Origin: Roseiarcus sp963835885
Lineage (GTDB): Bacteria > Pseudomonadota > Alphaproteobacteria > Rhizobiales > Beijerinckiaceae
Length of the DNA: 64,000 nucleotides
Assembly: GCA_963835885.1 (NCBI GenBank)
Contig: CAWIHF010000006.1
Coordinates: 140,469-204,468, forward strand
Direction of reading: 5' to 3'
Shown here: one piece after another, positions 10,125 to 19,599 of the stretch
Numbering within the stretch: position 1 is the first letter of the stretch
How the letters are laid out: each line of letters opens with the position of its first letter
Translations under genes and position numbers: made by a program
The notes under the pieces: generated by a model
Told to the model about the DNA's origin: nothing
Databases searched by the model: none
What the model saw: only the letters and a program-made list of their open reading frames with translations

Positions 10125-10853
10125 AAGTCCGATTTCGCTGTGATCCTGCAATGCTGGATTGCTTGGCGCGACCGACACTTGCGCAGGACGCATTACCGGA
10201 GTGGCTGCGTACGATGCCGCGCGCCGCGTTTTCAGGCACGCACGGGCAGGACGTGCGCACGGTCAAGCAATGCCCGCCGTTCGTCGACGCGATGTCGCAC
10301 GGTTCCGTCATGCCGCTGCCCTGCGATGTCCAAGTAGCCGGCGGCGTGTTGTCGTGGGATTGGGATTATCCGCCCCTTTCGGTCGGGTCGCATCCGCGCT
10401 CGCCGCTGAGCTTCCACGTTCCGGCGCAGGCGACTGGAACGCCGTTTTTCAACCCCGACGTCGCAGTTATAAAATTCAACAGTTTCTGGACGATAGAGCT
10501 CGAGCCTGGCTATTCGCTTTTCGCCACGCATCCGATTAATCGCGCCGACCTGCCGTTTCGGACGTTGACCGGGCTCGTCGACTCCGATCGATTCACGGAT
10601 GTCGGCGTGTTATTTCCGGCTCAATGGGTCGATCCCGAATTCGAGGGCGTACTCCGGCAAGGGACGCCTGTGGCGCAGTGCTTCCCGGTCGAGCGCGCTC
10701 GGGCCAGAGGGAATTGGGGTTTGGTAGCTGTGAGAGCGTGGACTTGGCTGCACAAGATGAGGACGCTCGACGGTACGTCGAGGGCGAGACAATTCTCAGT
10801 GGCGAGATCGGAGTCGACCGGAAACCTATGTCGGCGCCGCGGCTGATGCGTAA
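10121..10853 (+). CDS. DUF6065-like protein (frameshifted C-terminus)
   Basis: A protein of about 243 residues whose ATG overlaps the glpK stop (ATGA). It begins MKVRFRCDP and carries conserved blocks such as DVRTVKQCPPF, LPCDV and KFNSFWTIELEPG that I associate with DUF6065, a family of unknown function. Homology runs in one frame to about 10710, then continues in a second frame (ESVDLAAQDEDA and GETILSGEIGV) and a third (TYVGAAADA, stop TAA at 10851). Two frame changes, near 10710 and 10825, therefore hide the true end. No signal peptide or membrane segment is visible. The coupling to glpK is striking, but the function is unknown. Confidence 0.7.
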
Positions 10854-10954
10854 ACGTGAGCGGGGAGCCGCAATTCCAAGGTCGAGTCATAGCTGTGCCG
10901 GTCGAAAAGAGCGGGTCGGGAATTGAACGTATCCGGCCTGCGCCGCATCGAAGA

Positions 10955-11330
10955 TGTACGGCGGACACCCGATAACGTTTGTCCGGGACGTCGTTGTGCC
11001 GGGGGCGAGATCCAGACCGACGGTTGGCGTGGCTACAACGGGCTGGCGGCGGCTGGCTATCGGCGACACGTCGGCGTATAAGCGATCGCCGCGATCCGGC
11101 TCACGAAGTCTTGTCGCGCGTCGAGCTCGTGGCCTGGCTGCTAAAGGATGGCTGGTCGGAATCACCAGGGCGGCATTCAGCATCGCATCTTGACTACTAC
11201 CTCGACGAATTCACCTTCCGGTTCAATCGGCGACGTTCACAGGCAAGGGAGCTCTCTTCCACAGGGTGACACAACAGGCAGTTGCGATCTGCCTGCGCCG
11301 TACAAATCGATCGTTGGCGGCAGATCACCG
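10955..11330 (+). pseudogene. IS1595-family transposase remnant
   Basis: The C-terminal half of an IS1595-type transposase can be reassembled from all three frames: FVRDVVVPGA, IQTDGWRGYNGLAAAGYRRHV, DPAHEVLSRV, and HLDYYLDEFTFRFNRRRS near 11190-11240, then QQAVAICPAPYKSIVGG. Several frameshifts make it non-functional as read. No N-terminal zinc ribbon or terminal inverted repeat is visible. It is a different subtype from the element at 52.7-53.8 kb. Confidence 0.75.
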
Positions 11331-11379
11331 CAGACCGAAGCCAAGCGGGTGAGAAAGGGAAACATACGACTATTGTCGG

Positions 11380-11562
11380 GATCCAGAAGAGCAGCTCGTT
11401 CGAGCTGGGCGAGCGCTCCGGGCGACCTTCGTCGCGCGCGCGACCGCCGCAATCGGTAGCCGCCGCCTTCGCCTCCGCCGCCGCGCTCAACCGCCGGCGT
11501 CGCTCGTCCAGCGAAGGCCGAAGCGCGTTAAGCCGGACGCGCCGGGATAATTCGTCTATCAT
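11380..11562 (-). pseudogene. ISAzo13-family transposase N-terminal remnant
   Basis: The minus strand reads MIDELSRRVRLNALRPSLDE and then an ERRRRLSAAAEAKAA block, which matches the start of ISAzo13-family transposases. The frame is then disturbed, and the sequence runs into the IS1595 remnant within about 180 bases. Only the N-terminus survives. Confidence 0.6.
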
Positions 11563-11662
11563 CATCACGATATAGACGCTCGCCTCGCACACGGGAATTC
11601 GCTAAACAGCCGATGCCAGTAAAATCGCAAATTCCGAATCGGCTATTTTTGGGCGTCGCCTA

Positions 11663-12694
11663 CTAAGGCGCCGTCCAGTCGAGCACGATCTTGCCGCAGT
11701 CTCCCCGGCGCATGGTCTCGAAGCCTTCGAGGAAGCGGCTCGCCGGCAGGCGGTGGGTGACGACCCTGCGCACGTCGAGGCCGCTCTCCAGCATGGCGAT
11801 CATCTTGTGCCAGGTCTCGAACATCTCGCGTCCGTAGATGCCTTTCAGCGTCAGCTGCTTGAAGATGACCTTGTTCCAGTCGACCAGGGTTGGCTTGGCT
11901 GGCAGGCCGAGGAGGGCGACCCGGCCCCCGGTCACCATCAATTCGATGAGCTGGTCGAACGCCGCCGGCGCGCCGCTCATCTCGAGGGCGACGTCGAAGC
12001 CTTCCGTCATCTTGAGGCGGCTCATCGTCTCCTTGAGGTCTTCCTTCGACACGTCGACCGCCACCACGTCGGCGACTTCGGCCGCGAGCTCGAGCCGCTT
12101 CGGATTGACGTCGGTGATCACCACGTGCCGGGCCCCGACATGGCGGGCCACCGCGCCCGCCATGATGCCGATCGGCCCGGCGCCGGTGATCAGCACGTCC
12201 TCGCCGACGAGGTCGAAGGAAAGCGCCGTGTGGACCGCGTTGCCGAGCGGGTCGAGGATCGCGCCGAGCTCGTCGTCGACGTCGTCGGGCAGGGGCACGA
12301 TGTTGAAGGCCGGAACCCGTACGTATTCGGCGAAGGCGCCGGGGATGTCGACCCCGATGCCGCGCGTCTCCGGGTCGAGATGATAGCGGCCGCCGCGCGC
12401 CGCCCGGCTCTTCATCCCGATCACGTGCCCCTCGCCCGACACGCGCTCTCCGACTGCGAGCCGGCGCACGTTCGCTCCGACCGCCGCGATCTCGCCCGCA
12501 TATTCGTGGCCGATCGTCATCGGCGTCGGGATCGTCTTCTGCGCCCAGGCGTCCCAGTTGAAGATGTGGATGTCGGTGCCGCAGATGCCGGTCTTGTGGA
12601 CCTTGACCAGGACGTCGTCGGGACCGATGGCGGGAATCGGCTCGTCGCTCAGCCAAAGGCCGGGCTCGGGTTTCTGCTTGACGAGGGCTTTCAT
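11663..12694 (-). CDS. tdh: L-threonine 3-dehydrogenase
   Basis: An intact 343-residue zinc-dependent medium-chain dehydrogenase that oxidises L-threonine to 2-amino-3-ketobutyrate with NAD+. The catalytic zinc ligands fall at the classic positions Cys38, His63 and Glu64 (GICGTDIH and IGHEYAGE), and the NAD site GAGPIGIMAG is clear. The lobe that in E. coli Tdh holds four cysteines for a structural zinc lacks cysteine here (GMKSRAARGGRYHLD); I recall this as usual in alphaproteobacterial members. The start at 12694 is supported by an AAGGAG motif nine bases upstream. The upstream neighbour is kbl, the next enzyme of threonine breakdown, though a palindromic repeat of about 200 bases separates the two. 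Confidence 0.96.
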   Translation of the reverse strand: MKALVKQKPEPGLWLSDEPIPAIGPDDVLVKVHKTGICGTDIHIFNWDAWAQKTIPTPMTIGHEYAGEIAAVGANVRRLAVGERVSGEGHVIGMKSRAARGGRYHLDPETRGIGVDIPGAFAEYVRVPAFNIVPLPDDVDDELGAILDPLGNAVHTALSFDLVGEDVLITGAGPIGIMAGAVARHVGARHVVITDVNPKRLELAAEVADVVAVDVSKEDLKETMSRLKMTEGFDVALEMSGAPAAFDQLIELMVTGGRVALLGLPAKPTLVDWNKVIFKQLTLKGIYGREMFETWHKMIAMLESGLDVRRVVTHRLPASRFLEGFETMRRGDCGKIVLDWTAP

Positions 12695-12754
12695 GCGAGC
12701 GGCTCCTTGTTTCGGCAGTCGGCAGTGGCTGCAGGCAACAGCTGTGGCTGCCCC

Positions 12755-12888
12755 CCCTCCACCGCCCTTCGGGCGGTCCCCCTCCCCCGCTTCGCAGGTG
12801 AGGAAAGCCGCGGCCGCCGCTTTATCCTCCCCTGCGAAGCGGGGGGGAGGGGGACCACGCGAAGCGTGGTGGAGGGGGTATGCAAAGC
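12755..12888. repeat. GC-rich intergenic palindromic repeat
   Basis: Between tdh and kbl lies a block of inverted repeats. Arms such as CCCTTCGGGCGG, TCCCCTGCGAAGCGGGG and CCACGCGAAGCGTGG each fold on themselves, and the flanks CCCCTCCACC and GGTGGAGGGGG pair with each other. It is a REP-like or degenerate MITE-like element. Similar motifs recur inside the yej operon at 24.7 and 26.1 kb. Confidence 0.7.
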
Positions 12889-12896
12889 CCACGCTT

Positions 12897-14101
12897 TCAC
12901 ACTATCCCCAGCTCCCGCCCCGCGTCCGCGAAGGCCGCGATCGCGAAGTCGACGTCTTGCGTATTGAGCGCCGCCGACATCTGGGTGCGAATGCGCGCCG
13001 CGCCCTTCGGCACGACGGGAAAGAAAAACCCCGCGACATAGACGCCACGCTCGTCGAGCGCCTTCGCCAGGTCTTGCGCGTGCCGCGCTTCGCCGAGCAT
13101 CACCGGAATGATCGGCGTCACGCCGGGCAGCGCGCTGAAACCCGCCGCTTCGATTCCGGCGCGGAAGCGCCGCGCATGGGCCTCGAGCAGCGCGCGGCGG
13201 TCGTCGGCGTCAATCGCGATCTCGAGAGCCTTGAGCGCGCCGGCGGCGACGGGCGGAGCGAGCGAGTTCGAAAAGAGGTAGGGCCGCGCCCGTTGGCGCA
13301 GGAGGTCGACGATCGGCTGCGCCGCGGCGACGAAGCCGCCCATGCCGCCGCCGAGCGTCTTGCCGAACGTGCCGGTGACGATGTCGACCCGGCCGCCTGC
13401 GCCGGTCAGCGCCGGCGTGCCGCGGCCCTTCTCGCCGAGATGGCCGGTCGCGTGGCAGTCGTCGACCAGCACCAGCGCGCCGTGACGCTCGGCGAGCGCG
13501 CAGATCTCCGGGAGTTTCGCGACATGGCCGTCCATCGAGAACACGCCGTCGGTGGCGATCAGCTTGAACCGCGCCCCGTCCGCCTCGGCCTGCTTCAGCC
13601 GGTCCTCGAGCTCGTTCATGTCGGAATTGGCGAAGCGGTAGCGTTTCGCCTTGCGAGAGCCGGACGCCGTCGATGATCGAGGCGTGGTTGAGGCTGTCGG
13701 AGATGATCGCGTCCTCTTCGCCCATCAGCGGCTCGAACACGCCGCCGTTGGCGTCGAAGCAGGCGGCGAACACGATCGCGTCGTCCTTGCCGAGATGTCT
13801 TGCGATCGCCTGCTCGAGCTCGCGGTGCAGCGTCTGCGCCCCGCAGATGAACCGCACCGAGGCCATGCCGAAGCCGAAGTCGTCCATCGCCTGCGCCGCG
13901 GCGGCGACGACGTCGGGATGATCGGCGAGGCCGAGATAATTGTTGGCGCAGAGGTTCAGCATCTCGCGCTCGCCGCGATTCCGATGCGACGCGGATGCGC
14001 CCGCCCTGGGGCCCCGCCAGCAGACGCTCGCGCTTGAAAAGGCCGGCCGCCTCGATCTCGTCGAGCGTCGCGCGGATATGCCTCAGAAACCCGTCAGACA
14101 T
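12897..14101 (-). CDS. kbl: 2-amino-3-ketobutyrate CoA ligase (two frameshifts)
   Basis: A PLP-dependent alpha-oxoamine synthase that cleaves 2-amino-3-ketobutyrate with CoA into glycine and acetyl-CoA, completing the pathway begun by Tdh. It reads from ATG 14101 (MSDGFLRHIRATLDEIEAAG), changes frame near 13985 into NLCANNYLGLADHPDV, and changes again near 13640 into the C-terminal part. The PLP lysine motif VTGTFGKTLGGGMGGF and the DDCHATGHLG block are intact. The reassembled length of about 400 residues is normal. Both breaks lie in conserved sequence, and I favour sequence error over loss of function. Confidence 0.9.
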
Positions 14102-14247
14102 GGGGCCTCGCTGCCTTGGTGTATCTTGATGTCCTTGGTGTTGACATTTCTTTACCACAAAGCGCACGAAGGCCCACGAAGCGAGAGCACGAGGCGATTG
14201 ATGGCGTTCGCTGCGATCGCCGCCGCCAGCAAGGCGCGACGTCTGTT

Positions 14248-15032
14248 CAGGCGCCCCAGTCGATCGCGCCTCGCCGCGGTGGATCGCGTCCGCTTCCGGC
14301 GTCAGCCGGCCGTCCGCCTCATGCAGGACCAGGGCGGGCGCGATCCGCAGCGGCGCCTCGAGCCTTTGACGCCCGAGACGATCAGCCGATGGGCGGAGCG
14401 CCGGCGCGCGGATGAACGGGCAGCAGCGCGAGCGCGCCGAGCCGGTTCTCCGCCGCCTCGAGGATCGCCGGCAGCGCGTCGGGGCGATGGATCATCACGA
14501 ACCGTCCGCCGGGCTTGAGCAGCGCGAGGCAGGCGCGGATCCAGCCGCGAGCGGCGCGCCGCCGGCTTCGCCGGCAAAGCACATGCGCCCGCGCCCGCGC
14601 CCTGTCGGGCGAGACGCGCACCGCGCCGGCGTCGAAGAAGGCGGATTGGTGACGACGGGGTCGGCCGTCTCGTCGGCGAGCCCGGCCGCGCGCCGGGCGC
14701 GGGCGTCGAGACGTCGGGCGGCAAGATCGCGCGCGCCCGGCGAGTCCGTTGCGGCGGCGTTGTCCTCGGCCAGCGCCGCCAGACCGGCGTCGATCTCGAC
14801 GAGATCGGCGCGCGACGCCGGCAGCGGCTGCAGGATCGCGAGCCCGACCGCGCCGACCCCGGCGCCGACGTCGGCGAGCCGGCCGTCGGAAAAATCCGCG
14901 GCGGCGGCGAGCAGAACGGCGTCGGTTCCCGCCCGATGGCCGCGCCTCGGCTGGGCAAGGGTCAGACGTCCGCCGAGCCAGGCGTCGCAGGACAACCCGT
15001 CCGGCTGCCTGCCGTCCGGCCGGCTCAGCCAT
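14248..15032 (-). CDS. tRNA1(Val) adenine-N6 methyltransferase-like (TrmN6 family, frameshifted)
   Basis: An SAM-dependent methyltransferase of the TrmN6/YfiC type. The N-terminal block DAWLGGRLTLAQPRRGHRAG is typical, the SAM-binding glycine motif is seen in DVGAGVGAVGLAIL, and the catalytic NPP(F/Y) motif reads VVTNPPSST or VVTNPPFFD depending on frame. The C-terminal VLHEADGR segment lies in yet another frame near 14340. At least three frame changes (near 15000, 14650 and 14390) are needed to assemble it, so both ends are approximate. Family members modify A37 of tRNA1(Val); I infer the same or a related target. It overlaps the end of the DUF2007 gene. Confidence 0.75.
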
Positions 15033-15250
15033 CGGCGCAGTTCGGCGGCAAGGCCGGCCTCGGTGAGCAGCCGCCGCGCCCGGGCCTCTTCGCTCGCCTC
15101 GACCAGGATTCGCCTCGGCAGGAAGCCGAGCGAGCCCTCGACCGCGGCCATGTGCTGATCGGCGACGAAGAAGCCGACGCCCGCCGCCTCGAGAAGCGCT
15201 TCGACCACGCTGATGAGGACGAGATCGTTGGTGCGCAGAATTTCGATCAA
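15020..15250 (-). CDS. DUF2007 (putative signal-transducing) protein
   Basis: A small protein of about 75 residues beginning MIEILRTNDLVLISVVEALL, with the ferredoxin-like DUF2007 pattern: a short N-terminal strand, a helix ending LLEAAGVGFFV, and the RRILVEASEEARARRLL segment. The family is thought to be a PII-like or signal-transducing domain, but its ligand is not established. Its end is uncertain because the frame runs on into the methyltransferase gene without a stop, probably through a base error near 15010. It lies directly upstream of the methyltransferase and divergent from the polyprenyl synthase gene. Confidence 0.75.
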
Positions 15251-15331
15251 TGGCGGACCCCGGGGCGCACTTGCCCCGCCGTTTCGGCGTCTTTATGGTC
15301 GGTGGCGAAGTCTGGCAAGGGAAAGCGTCTC

Positions 15332-16348
15332 GTGGGTGTTGTCATTCCGCTGGGAGAAAAGTCGGCCGATCGGCTGATCGAACCGCTGACGGCGCTCGTC
15401 GCCGACGACATGGCGCGGGTCAACCAGACGATCCTGTCGCGCACCGGATCGGACGTCGCGATGATCCCCGAGGTCGCCAACCACCTCATCTCGTCCGGCG
15501 GCAAGCGGCTGCGGCCGATGCTGACGCTCGCGACCGCCGGGCTTTGCGGCTATGCCGGCGACGGGCCATATCAAGCTCGCCGCCGCGGTCGAATTCATGC
15601 ACACCGCGACGCTGCTGCACGACGACGTCGTCGACGAAAGCGACATGCGGCGCGGCAAGGCGGCGGCGCGAATGCTGTGGGGCAACGAGGCGAGCGTGCT
15701 GGTCGGCGACTTCCTGCTCGGCCAGGCCTTCAAGATGATGGTCGAGGTCGGCTCGCTGCCCTGCCTCGAGATCCTGTCCGACGCCGCCGCGGTGATCGCC
15801 GAGGGCGAGGTGATGCAGCTTTCCGCCGCCAAGGACACCGAGACGAGCGAGGACGCTTATCTCGCCGTGATCCGCGCCAAGACCGCCGCGCTGTTCGCCG
15901 CCGCCTGCGAGGTCGGGCCCGATGCTCGCCGAACGCGGCCAAGGCCGAGATCGCCGCCTGCCGCGGCTACGGCGCCAATCTCGGCATCGCCTTCCAGCTG
16001 ATCGACGACGCGCTCGACTACGGCGGCTCGTCGGCCAAGCTCGGCAAGAATGTCGGCGACGATTTCCGCGAGGGCAAGATCACCCTGCCGGTCGTGCTGT
16101 CGTTCCGCCGCGGCACGCCGAGCGAGCGCGAATTCTGGCGCCGCACGCTGGAGCGGGGCGAGATCGTCGACGGCGATCTCGAAACCGCGGTCGCGACCAT
16201 GCAGAAGCACCGCGCCCTCGAGGATACGATCGAGCGCGCCCGCCACTACGGCGCGATGGCGCGCGACGCGCTCGAGCTGTTCCCCGCCTCGCCCTGGAAG
16301 CACGCGCTGCTCGACGCGGTCGAGTTCGCCGTCAGCCGCGCCCATTGA
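15332..16348 (+). CDS. ispB: Polyprenyl (octaprenyl-type) diphosphate synthase, two frameshifts
   Basis: A trans-isoprenyl diphosphate synthase that makes the long side chain of ubiquinone. The first Asp-rich motif LLHDDVVDESD (near 15615) and the second LIDDALDYGG (near 16000) are present, with the typical SSGGKRLRPML block before them. The frame moves by +1 near 15563 (an extra C in GGGCC) and returns near 15915. The total span of 339 codons matches the family. I start at the GTG at 15332, preceded by AAGGGAAAG; a GTG at 15302 is the alternative. The gene is normally essential, so the two breaks are probably sequencing errors. The symbol reflects the family; the exact chain length is not visible. 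Confidence 0.9.
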   Translation: MGVVIPLGEKSADRLIEPLTALVADDMARVNQTILSRTGSDVAMIPEVANHLISSGGKRLRPMLTLATAGLCGYAGDGPYQARRRGRIHAHRDAAARRRRRRKRHAARQGGGANAVGQRGERAGRRLPARPGLQDDGRGRLAALPRDPVRRRRGDRRGRGDAAFRRQGHRDERGRLSRRDPRQDRRAVRRRLRGRARCSPNAAKAEIAACRGYGANLGIAFQLIDDALDYGGSSAKLGKNVGDDFREGKITLPVVLSFRRGTPSEREFWRRTLERGEIVDGDLETAVATMQKHRALEDTIERARHYGAMARDALELFPASPWKHALLDAVEFAVSRAH

Positions 16349-16715
16349 GGGAACTGGGCCCGGGCCGCCCGGTTGCCGCCCGGCCGAATTCCCTGTGCAG
16401 GGAAAAGTATGCGGAGGAATTTCTCCTTACCACTCCTCCGCTTTTCGGCCGCTCCGGGGACCAACCGTCTCAGAATCTCCAGCCATTTAGGCACTTCCAC
16501 GAAAATTGCCTACGCGGCCGAGCAGGGGTTCGGCCGATCAGGGAATTCAAATTCCCTTCTCGACGGAAAGCAGGGATATCTCGCATCATCGCCGCCGATC
16601 CGGCGCCTTCTGCGCTCGACCGCGACCGGTTGAAAAGCCCGGGAAGAATCGAGGGCAAAACAGATCGACGCCGAGCTGTTGATTTCGCTTTCGGCCCCTG
16701 GGGCCGCTCCCCGAT
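16349..16715. other. Intergenic gap, nothing recognised
   Basis: This lies between the convergent polyprenyl synthase and alr genes. It contains a short palindrome around GGGAATTCAAATTCCC near 16540-16555 but no T-run, gene or repeat that I can identify. Confidence 0.4.
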
Positions 16716-17822
16716 TTACTTGCCCATACTCCCGCCGGTAGCGCGGGCCGAGGCCGGTCAGCAGCTGATAGCCGATCGTGCCGCTTCGCTCCGCAAAATC
16801 GTCGAGGTCGATCGCGCGCCGAAGAATTCGGCCGGGTCCCCGGCCTTGAAGGACTCCTCCGGCAGCTCGGTGACGTCGGCCAGGCGAGGTCCATCGAGAT
16901 CCGGCCGACCAGGGGGCAGCGCGGCCCGCGAAGGCGATCTCCGCCCCGGGACGTTGGTCGTTCGCGCCCGCCCCGCGCGGCAGGCCGTCAGCGTAACCCG
17001 CGCGAGCGTCGCCAGTCGCGTCCTGCGCCGCGCCGTCCATTGGGCGTTATAGCCGCAGGTCTCCCCGGCCTCGATCCAGCGCGTCTGCTGGACGGCGACG
17101 GAAAGCGTCGCCACGGGCCGCATCGGGTTCGGCCGGCCCGGTAGGATTGCCGCCATAAAGGGCGTAGCCAGGCCGGGCGAGATCGTAGATCGGCCGCGCG
17201 TCCAGAAAGATGCCGGACGAATTGGCGAGCGAGGCGCGAGATCGGAAACGCCGCCGCGCCGCTGGAAAAGCGGATCTCTTCTGCGTTGGTCGGGTCGTCC
17301 GGCCGCTCCGACGAGACGAAATGGCTCATCAGCAGGTCGGCGTCGCTCGCCGCGCCTCGCGCTCATCGCCTTTTCAGGCGCGAGCGAATCGAAGCCGAGC
17401 CGGCTCATGCCGGTGTCCAGATGCACGCCGACGGGATGGGCGCCCGCGCCTCGCGCGAAGGCCGGCCAGCGCTCAAGCTCCGCCGCGCTTCCGATGACAG
17501 GTTTCAGGCGATGCGCGGCATAATCGATCGGGTCGGCGCCCGCCTCGAGGCCGTTGAGCACGTAGATCTCCGCCTCCTCCGGCAGGACGCGGCGCGCCGA
17601 AAAGCCCTCGCCGAGATGGGCGACGAAAAAGGCCCGCGCGCCGGCGGCCCAAAGCGCCGGCGCCGCCCGGTCGAGACCAATTCCGTAGGCGTGGCCTTCA
17701 CCACCGCCGCGCATCGTCCCGGCGCGGCGCGGCTTGGCGAGCTGCCGCCAATTGTCGGCAAGCGCGGCGAGATCGATCGTCAGCCGGCCCGGAGCGCTGT
17801 CCGTTGGGACTCGGTAGCTCAC
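16716..17822 (-). CDS. alr: Alanine racemase (multiply frameshifted)
   Basis: A PLP enzyme that interconverts L- and D-alanine for peptidoglycan. It starts at GTG 17822 (MSYRVPTDSAPGRLTIDLAAL). The PLP-lysine block reads CAAVVKA in one frame and then AYGIGLD in the next, one base short of the expected VVKANAYGIG, so the lysine is present. HLDTGMSRLGF, AGETCGYNAQW and the C-terminal TIGYQLLTGLGPRYRREYG follow in shifting frames, ending at a TAA at 16716. The reassembled length of about 369 codons is normal. At least five frame changes are needed. The GNAT gene upstream overlaps it by four bases (GTGA). Confidence 0.85.
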
Positions 17823-18328
17823 GAAAGTCTCTTCTCCAGCGTCGCGACGGTCGGCGCGTCAAAACCCTCATGCGTCTCGACGCCGCGCGGAGGAATCCCA
17901 TGCGCTCAAACAGCGCGCTCGTTTTCCGGCAGGGCGAGCCGGACCCGCAGCGTCATGCGCGGGGAGGCCCAGCGCCCGCGCCGTGTCCTCGCACGCTTCG
18001 AGCAACCGGCGGCTCAGCCCCTCGCCCCGCCATTCCGGCAGGACGGAGACGCGCGCGACATGGAGCGCTGCTCGCCGGCGACTCCCACAACGTCAGCCCC
18101 GCAAGCCGCCCCTCGGCCCAGGCGCCGAAGCCTCCGCCGCTCTCGATCTTCTCGGCGATCGAGGCGGCGCTTCAGCGCCGAACGCCGACGACGGCGGACG
18201 GGTAGGCCGGGGCTGGACAGCGAAAGCAGCGCGGATGACCCGGCGGCGACGGCGGCGTCGGAGATGATCAGCGGCCGCTGAACCATCGCGTCGGCAAGTC
18301 GCTCGCGGAGGGGAAGGGAGGATTTCAT
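17819..18328 (-). CDS. GNAT-family N-acetyltransferase (frameshifted)
   Basis: A GNAT protein of about 170 residues. The middle reads GGGFGAWAEGRLAGLTLWE and the end LLEACEDTARALGLPRMTLRV followed by LALPENERAVRAHGIPPRGVE, which are the acetyl-CoA-binding helix and the last strand typical of the fold. Frame changes near 18190 and 18050 break it. Its TGA overlaps the GTG of alr, suggesting co-expression. The substrate is unknown. The start at 18328 is the first ATG that gives a sensible N-terminus, but it has no strong ribosome binding site. Confidence 0.65.
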
Positions 18329-18441
18329 GCCGGCGCCAGCCCTACACGCGGGGTGGAGCGCGCGTTTGCCGGAAACGGCGGCTCTTTGTCCGTCTCCCGG
18401 TCGAAGCCGCACGGACAGGAGACGGAACTAACCGCTTTGGC

Positions 18442-19247
18442 TCAGGTCCCGAGCCTAAACTCCGGTGCGACCCAAGGCGTATCCCAACACAAAGGCTCGC
18501 TAATCCCCAATACTGCCGAAAACTCACTTCATGAAGGCCGCAGCGATATTGCTTCGTCGCGGATAATGACCGCGTTTTCTAGGGATCGGGTTGCGTTGTT
18601 GGTGAAGTTGAATGACCCGGTCCAGACCGCCCTAGGGACAAAGCGCCAGACGGAGCAATCAGTGTCAAACTCCGAAGGCCAATCGGGGTCAAGCTCCAAT
18701 TCGATAACATTCGTAACCGCCCAAGACGATGAACTTGTGATGCATCCGCGCAACTGCGGGCTTCTTTTCAGCGTTGTGAAATACCACAGCGCAGCGGATA
18801 CTTACGCCAACGTCCTCCGGCGAAGTCACGTTCAGACCCACCGATCTCGGTCAAGGGGAACGGTTTCAACCTCCGATAAAGGCTTTGCATACGTTTATTC
18901 GAGCTGGCGCTGTCGGGTCGGAGGAAATCCTCCTTCTGGACGACTATCGAGACGGCTTCCAGCCGCGCCAGCCCCTCCAAGATAGGTTCGGAAGTAAGCC
19001 ATGCGACGCAACCAACCGCTGCCTTGTGTGTATCAACCAGTTCGACGAGCTTGCGTTCATGATCGCGAAGCACGATCTCCACGTTCGCCTGCTTCGGCGC
19101 AAGTGAGTAGTCTCGCTCCCCAAGTGCTATTTCGGGTCCATCATGGCTCGGGATGCGCGAATGAAGCAGGCTCTCAACCCTTTGCTCGCCGTACCAAGCG
19201 TATTGCCTGCCGCGTGAAAGTGCTGCCTGAAATGGGCTATGTTCCAT
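18442..19247 (-). CDS. Phospholipase D-like nuclease (frameshifted)
   Basis: A PLD-superfamily protein of about 268 residues. It starts at 19247 behind a GGGGAGCG motif. The N-terminal part (LVELVDTHKAAVGCVAWLTS) leads to a first His-Lys motif ARMHHKFIVLG near 18730 and a later WTGSFNFTNNATRSLENAV block, the Ser-Asn-rich part of the second half-site. The end (SEPLCWDTPWVAPEFRLGT, stop at 18442) lies in a third frame. A single HKD motif suggests a dimeric nuclease like Nuc or BfiI. It sits beside a restriction-modification locus, so a defence role is plausible but inferred. Three or more frame changes (about 18770, 18710 and 18535) break it. Confidence 0.75.
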
Positions 19248-19281
19248 TGTCTTCGCTCCCCGCCTTTTCTGAGCCCTCAAT

Positions 19282-19599
19282 CTAAGCCGATATGGCGTGT
19301 GCATTCGATGTTACAAGGCGTCTGCCCTGGGCATGCCGCTGTCGTGTCAATCGGGTGGTGTCGGTGACGTCGGCATAGTTGCCTCCGAGCCGGTCGACCC
19401 AGCGCAACATCAGCGTGTCCCCGGAGCGCAGCATATCGAACAGCCGATTGCCCTGCGGCCTCTCTGCTCCATGCAGGGCCCGGAACATGGTATCGTGCAG
19501 CCGGAGGCGAATCGGGCATCGCCGGCGATAAGATTGATGCAGGGGAAGCAAAACCAAAGCGCGCAACGAAAGCCGACAAGGTTTCTTTGGTTGAGGCAA
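19282..19599 (-). pseudogene. Serine recombinase (resolvase) fragment
   Basis: The minus strand contains DMLRSGDTLMLRWVDRLGGNY followed by ADVTD, a conserved part of the catalytic domain of small serine recombinases. The N-terminal catalytic Ser region and the C-terminal DNA-binding domain are missing, and the reading frame is disturbed at both ends. It is a scar of a resolvase or invertase, consistent with past mobility of this island. Confidence 0.65.

Noticed and set aside
11753..12967. 404-codon plus-strand frame over tdh
   Set aside because: It is the complement of an intact tdh gene with catalytic residues in place.
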